Shown here: positions 62,058 to 64,000 of the stretch, piece after piece
Layout of the letters: each line of letters starts with the position of its first letter
Numbering within the stretch: the first letter of the stretch is position 1
Source: Krasilnikoviella flava
GTDB lineage: Bacteria > Actinomycetota > Actinomycetes > Actinomycetales > Cellulomonadaceae
Assembly: GCF_900167525.1 (NCBI RefSeq)
Contig: NZ_FUZQ01000001.1
Span: forward strand, 434,001-498,000
Length of the DNA: 64,000 nt
Reading direction: 5' to 3'
Program-made: the position numbers and the translations under genes
The notes under the pieces: model-generated
The model's input: only the letters and a program-made list of their open reading frames with translations
Told to the model about the DNA's origin: nothing
Databases searched by the model: none

Positions 62058-62952
62058 CCCGGAGCCCCCCTCGCGCCACCCTGATCAGGCTCCGCTTCAC
62101 GTCGCTGCCGAGGGACCGCGCGTCGGGCACCGTCCAGTGCCGGACGACCGCGAGGGCGGCTCGGGCACGCTCGGCCGCCGGCGCCGGGGCGCGGGCCGCC
62201 TCCGCCAGCATCCGGGCGTTCATGTACCACTGAGGGAAGGCGACCGGGCGGCGGAAGCCCGGCCGGTAGGCCCGTGTCTGCTGCACCGGGTCGCGGGCCT
62301 GCAGGTTCGTCATCTGCCCCGGGTGCCGGCGCGCGAGGTACCCGATCTCGGGCACCTGGACCCACGGCGCCCGCATCGCCATCGCGACCCCGAGCCCGAA
62401 GTCGCCGCCCCAGTAGTCGGGCAGCCCGCCGCGCTCCCGCAGCGCCGCCGTGCGGAAGACCCCGCCCCAGCCGACCGCCTGCCACACCCCGCGGCCGAGG
62501 AACAGGCCGACGCGGTCCGCGGGCCCGAGCGGGAGGAAGTCGAGGCCCTCGTCGTTCATCGCGTCCACCACGTGGTCGTCCGGGTCGCACCACTGGACGC
62601 GGGAGAACGCGATCGTCGCCCGGGGGCAGCTCTCGAGCGCGTCGACGCAGGCCGTCAGGTGCCGGGGGCGGACCATGTCGTCGGCGGCGTTCCACATGAA
62701 GTACGGCGCGCGGGCGCGGGCGAGCGTCCGGTTCCAGTTCCAGGGGATGCCGCCGTTCGCCTCGGCGGGCAGGTAGGTGAACCGCGGGTCCTCCTCGGCC
62801 ACCGCCTCGGCGACCTTCCGGGTGCCGTCGGTGGACGCGTTGTCCGCGACGATCACCTCGATGTCCGCCAGGTCCTGCTCCTGAAGGGCGCGCAGCGTGC
62901 GCTCGAGGAACTCCTCCCCGTTGCGCACCGGCACCCCCACGGTCACCGTCAC
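62041..62952 (-). CDS. Glycosyltransferase family 2
   Basis: A 303-residue GT-A enzyme. VTVGVPVRNGEEFLERTLRA, VIVADNASTDGTRKVAEAVA and YFMWNAADDMVRPRHLTACV are GT2 motifs. The sequence closely follows the GT2 at 55722-56657, with the same C-terminal RHWTVPDARSLGSDVKR pattern. GTG 62952 overlaps the deacetylase stop (GTGA) and its end overlaps the DUF4038 start by 17 bp, so this is part of a second tightly coupled block entering from beyond the window. Confidence 0.92.
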   Translation of the reverse strand: MTVTVGVPVRNGEEFLERTLRALQEQDLADIEVIVADNASTDGTRKVAEAVAEEDPRFTYLPAEANGGIPWNWNRTLARARAPYFMWNAADDMVRPRHLTACVDALESCPRATIAFSRVQWCDPDDHVVDAMNDEGLDFLPLGPADRVGLFLGRGVWQAVGWGGVFRTAALRERGGLPDYWGGDFGLGVAMAMRAPWVQVPEIGYLARRHPGQMTNLQARDPVQQTRAYRPGFRRPVAFPQWYMNARMLAEAARAPAPAAERARAALAVVRHWTVPDARSLGSDVKRSLIRVARGGLRDATPA

Positions 62953-63584
62953 CACCGGACCACGGCCTTTCGCACCGTGTACGCCTCCGCGTACCGCTCC
63001 CGGCACTCCATGCCCCGCAGCCGCATCAGGCCGAGGAACACCTCTGGGTCCCACCAGTCGTGGCCGCGCTGGGACGGGTAGCTCCGGTCGAGCAGCTCGA
63101 CCTTGCGCCGCGCCAGCTCCTCCCGCACGGGCACGTAGGCGGCGGGGCGTCCCATGTCGCCGTCCCACTTCGGGATCTCGTAGTGCAGCACGAGGGCGTC
63201 CCGCCACACGGTGGCGGCCAGCTCCCCCACCAGCCGGTGGTCCTGGTGGGCGTCGTCGGGACGCGGGGCCAGCACCACGTGCGGCGCGGGGTGGCGCTCG
63301 GCGTGCTCGTGGAGCGCACGCTTCGTCGCGCCCCAGTGCTCGGGAAGACGCCCGTCGGGCAGCCCCGCGAACACCGACGACGCGGCCGGGACGAACGCCT
63401 TCGCGGCGTCGGCCGCCTCGGCCTCGCGCAGGGGGTCGCCGGTGAGCGTGAGGAAGTCGGCCGTGGCGCCCGGCCGCTCCGCCAGCGCGAGGAGCGTGCC
63501 GCCGCAGGCGATCTCGACGTCGTCCGGGTGGGCCGCGAGGCACACGACCCGCAGCTCGGCGGAGTCCAGGCGCAGCGGGATCAT
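62949..63584 (-). CDS. PIG-L/LmbE family deacetylase
   Basis: A 211-residue zinc-dependent N-deacetylase. VVCLAAHPDDVEIACGGTLL carries the AHPDD metal motif and VVLAPRPDDAHQDHRLVGEL the HxxH motif. FLTLTGDPLREAEAADAAKA is characteristic of the family. In this locus it probably removes an N-acetyl group from an amino sugar of the polysaccharide or its precursor. ATG 63584 overlaps the upstream pyruvyl transferase stop (ATGA). Confidence 0.92.
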   Translation of the reverse strand: MIPLRLDSAELRVVCLAAHPDDVEIACGGTLLALAERPGATADFLTLTGDPLREAEAADAAKAFVPAASSVFAGLPDGRLPEHWGATKRALHEHAERHPAPHVVLAPRPDDAHQDHRLVGELAATVWRDALVLHYEIPKWDGDMGRPAAYVPVREELARRKVELLDRSYPSQRGHDWWDPEVFLGLMRLRGMECRERYAEAYTVRKAVVRW

Positions 63585-64000
63585 TCCGTCACCTCCGCGA
63601 GCGGGGCCGCCCCCACGTCCAGGTCCTCCGCGTCCAGGACCTCCGCGTCCAGGGCGGGCGCGACCGGCCCGGCGAGCCCCAGCAGCGCGGCCACCCGGCG
63701 CTCCTGGACGGCCAGCGTGGCCTGCGCCGCCGCCAGCGCCCGTGCGGTGCGCACCCCGTCGGCGTCGGCGTCCGCGACGGCGGCCAGCACCTGGCGGGCC
63801 ACGACCTGCGGGTCGAACCGGCGGACGTCGTGCGCCCGCCCCGGGTCGCCGAAGCGTTCCAGCAGCCACCGCTGCTTGGGGCCGTACCCGAGCGAGACGA
63901 CCGGGACGCGGGTGCGGATCGCGCCCACCAGGTTGTGGTAGCGGACGGCGACCATCGCGCGGCAGCCGACGAGACGACGTTCGAGCTCGGCGACCGAGCC
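63581..64000 (-). CDS. Polysaccharide pyruvyl transferase family protein (5' partial)
   Basis: The C-terminal ~139 residues of a protein whose start lies beyond the window end. ELERRLVGCRAMVAVRYHNL keeps the RYHNL version of the pyruvyl transferase RFH motif, followed by VPVVSLGYGPKQRWLLERFG, the usual end of the catalytic domain, and a ~60-residue Ala/Asp/Leu-rich tail. It is the second pyruvyl-transferase-like gene of the locus. The frame is open to the last base. Truncation is due only to the window. Confidence 0.8.
   Translation of the reverse strand, partial: GSVAELERRLVGCRAMVAVRYHNLVGAIRTRVPVVSLGYGPKQRWLLERFGDPGRAHDVRRFDPQVVARQVLAAVADADADGVRTARALAAAQATLAVQERRVAALLGLAGPVAPALDAEVLDAEDLDVGAAPLAEVTE

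Overview
The window is chromosomal DNA from a very GC-rich actinobacterium. Gene content points to Micrococcales near Cellulomonadaceae/Promicromonosporaceae: a second clpP pair with a PopR/ClgR-type regulator, the actinobacterial eno/divIC/DUF501/ppx neighbourhood, type II NADH dehydrogenase, mfd, and LAxTG (sortase E-type) sorting. The genus is an inference. Many genes start with GTG and many are coupled by ATGA or GTGA overlaps.

Layout. 1-5.7 kb: 3' end of a wall-anchored surface protein, two overlapping clpP genes, a YCII protein, a PopR/ClgR-like activator ending in LAA, and a divergent EamA exporter/LysR pair. 5.97-6.15 kb: an odd tRNA (UAA anticodon, short variable loop) beside an 86-bp perfect palindrome. 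6.2-15.4 kb: ndh, ppx, DUF501, then a galactonate catabolic block (dgoK-dgoA-dgoD plus a divergent IclR regulator) sitting inside the normally contiguous eno-divIC-DUF501-ppx cluster. 15.6-27.3 kb: mixed genes (LuxR/MalT-like regulator, CMD protein, membrane proteins, sulfatase, phosphotransferase, PPOX protein) and two decayed genes. 27.3-35.3 kb: mfd, three DUF4190 paralogues, L-2-hydroxyglutarate oxidase.

35.4-42.4 kb holds a lasso-peptide locus: precursor, RRE (PqqD-like), B2 protease, an asparagine-synthetase-type cyclase without its glutaminase domain, an HprK-like kinase, an ABC exporter and a nucleotidyltransferase. The precursor ends in serine and a kinase is present, which suggests a C-terminally phosphorylated lasso peptide. 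Next come two tandem GDP-mannose 4,6-dehydratase paralogues, a second PAP2-like protein and a secreted protein with a triplicated domain. 46.8-53.3 kb looks less GC-rich and carries a dispersed hairpin repeat (three full copies, one partial) between regulators and small metabolic genes. 53.6-64 kb is an exopolysaccharide locus: flippase, glycosyltransferases, two pyruvyl transferases, a WbsX-like protein, a PIG-L deacetylase and an anchored DUF4038 hydrolase. It continues past the window end.

Non-coding structure is rich. Two intergenic arrays of a 9-bp half-site at exact 20-bp period (13891-14058 and 31145-31290) are built around a central palindrome. PopR-box-like palindromes lie before clpP and before the regulator gene. 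A TTCACCCGG motif recurs upstream of lasso, GDP-mannose and exopolysaccharide genes, suggesting common control. All function calls come from reading sequence and recalling families; nothing was searched.
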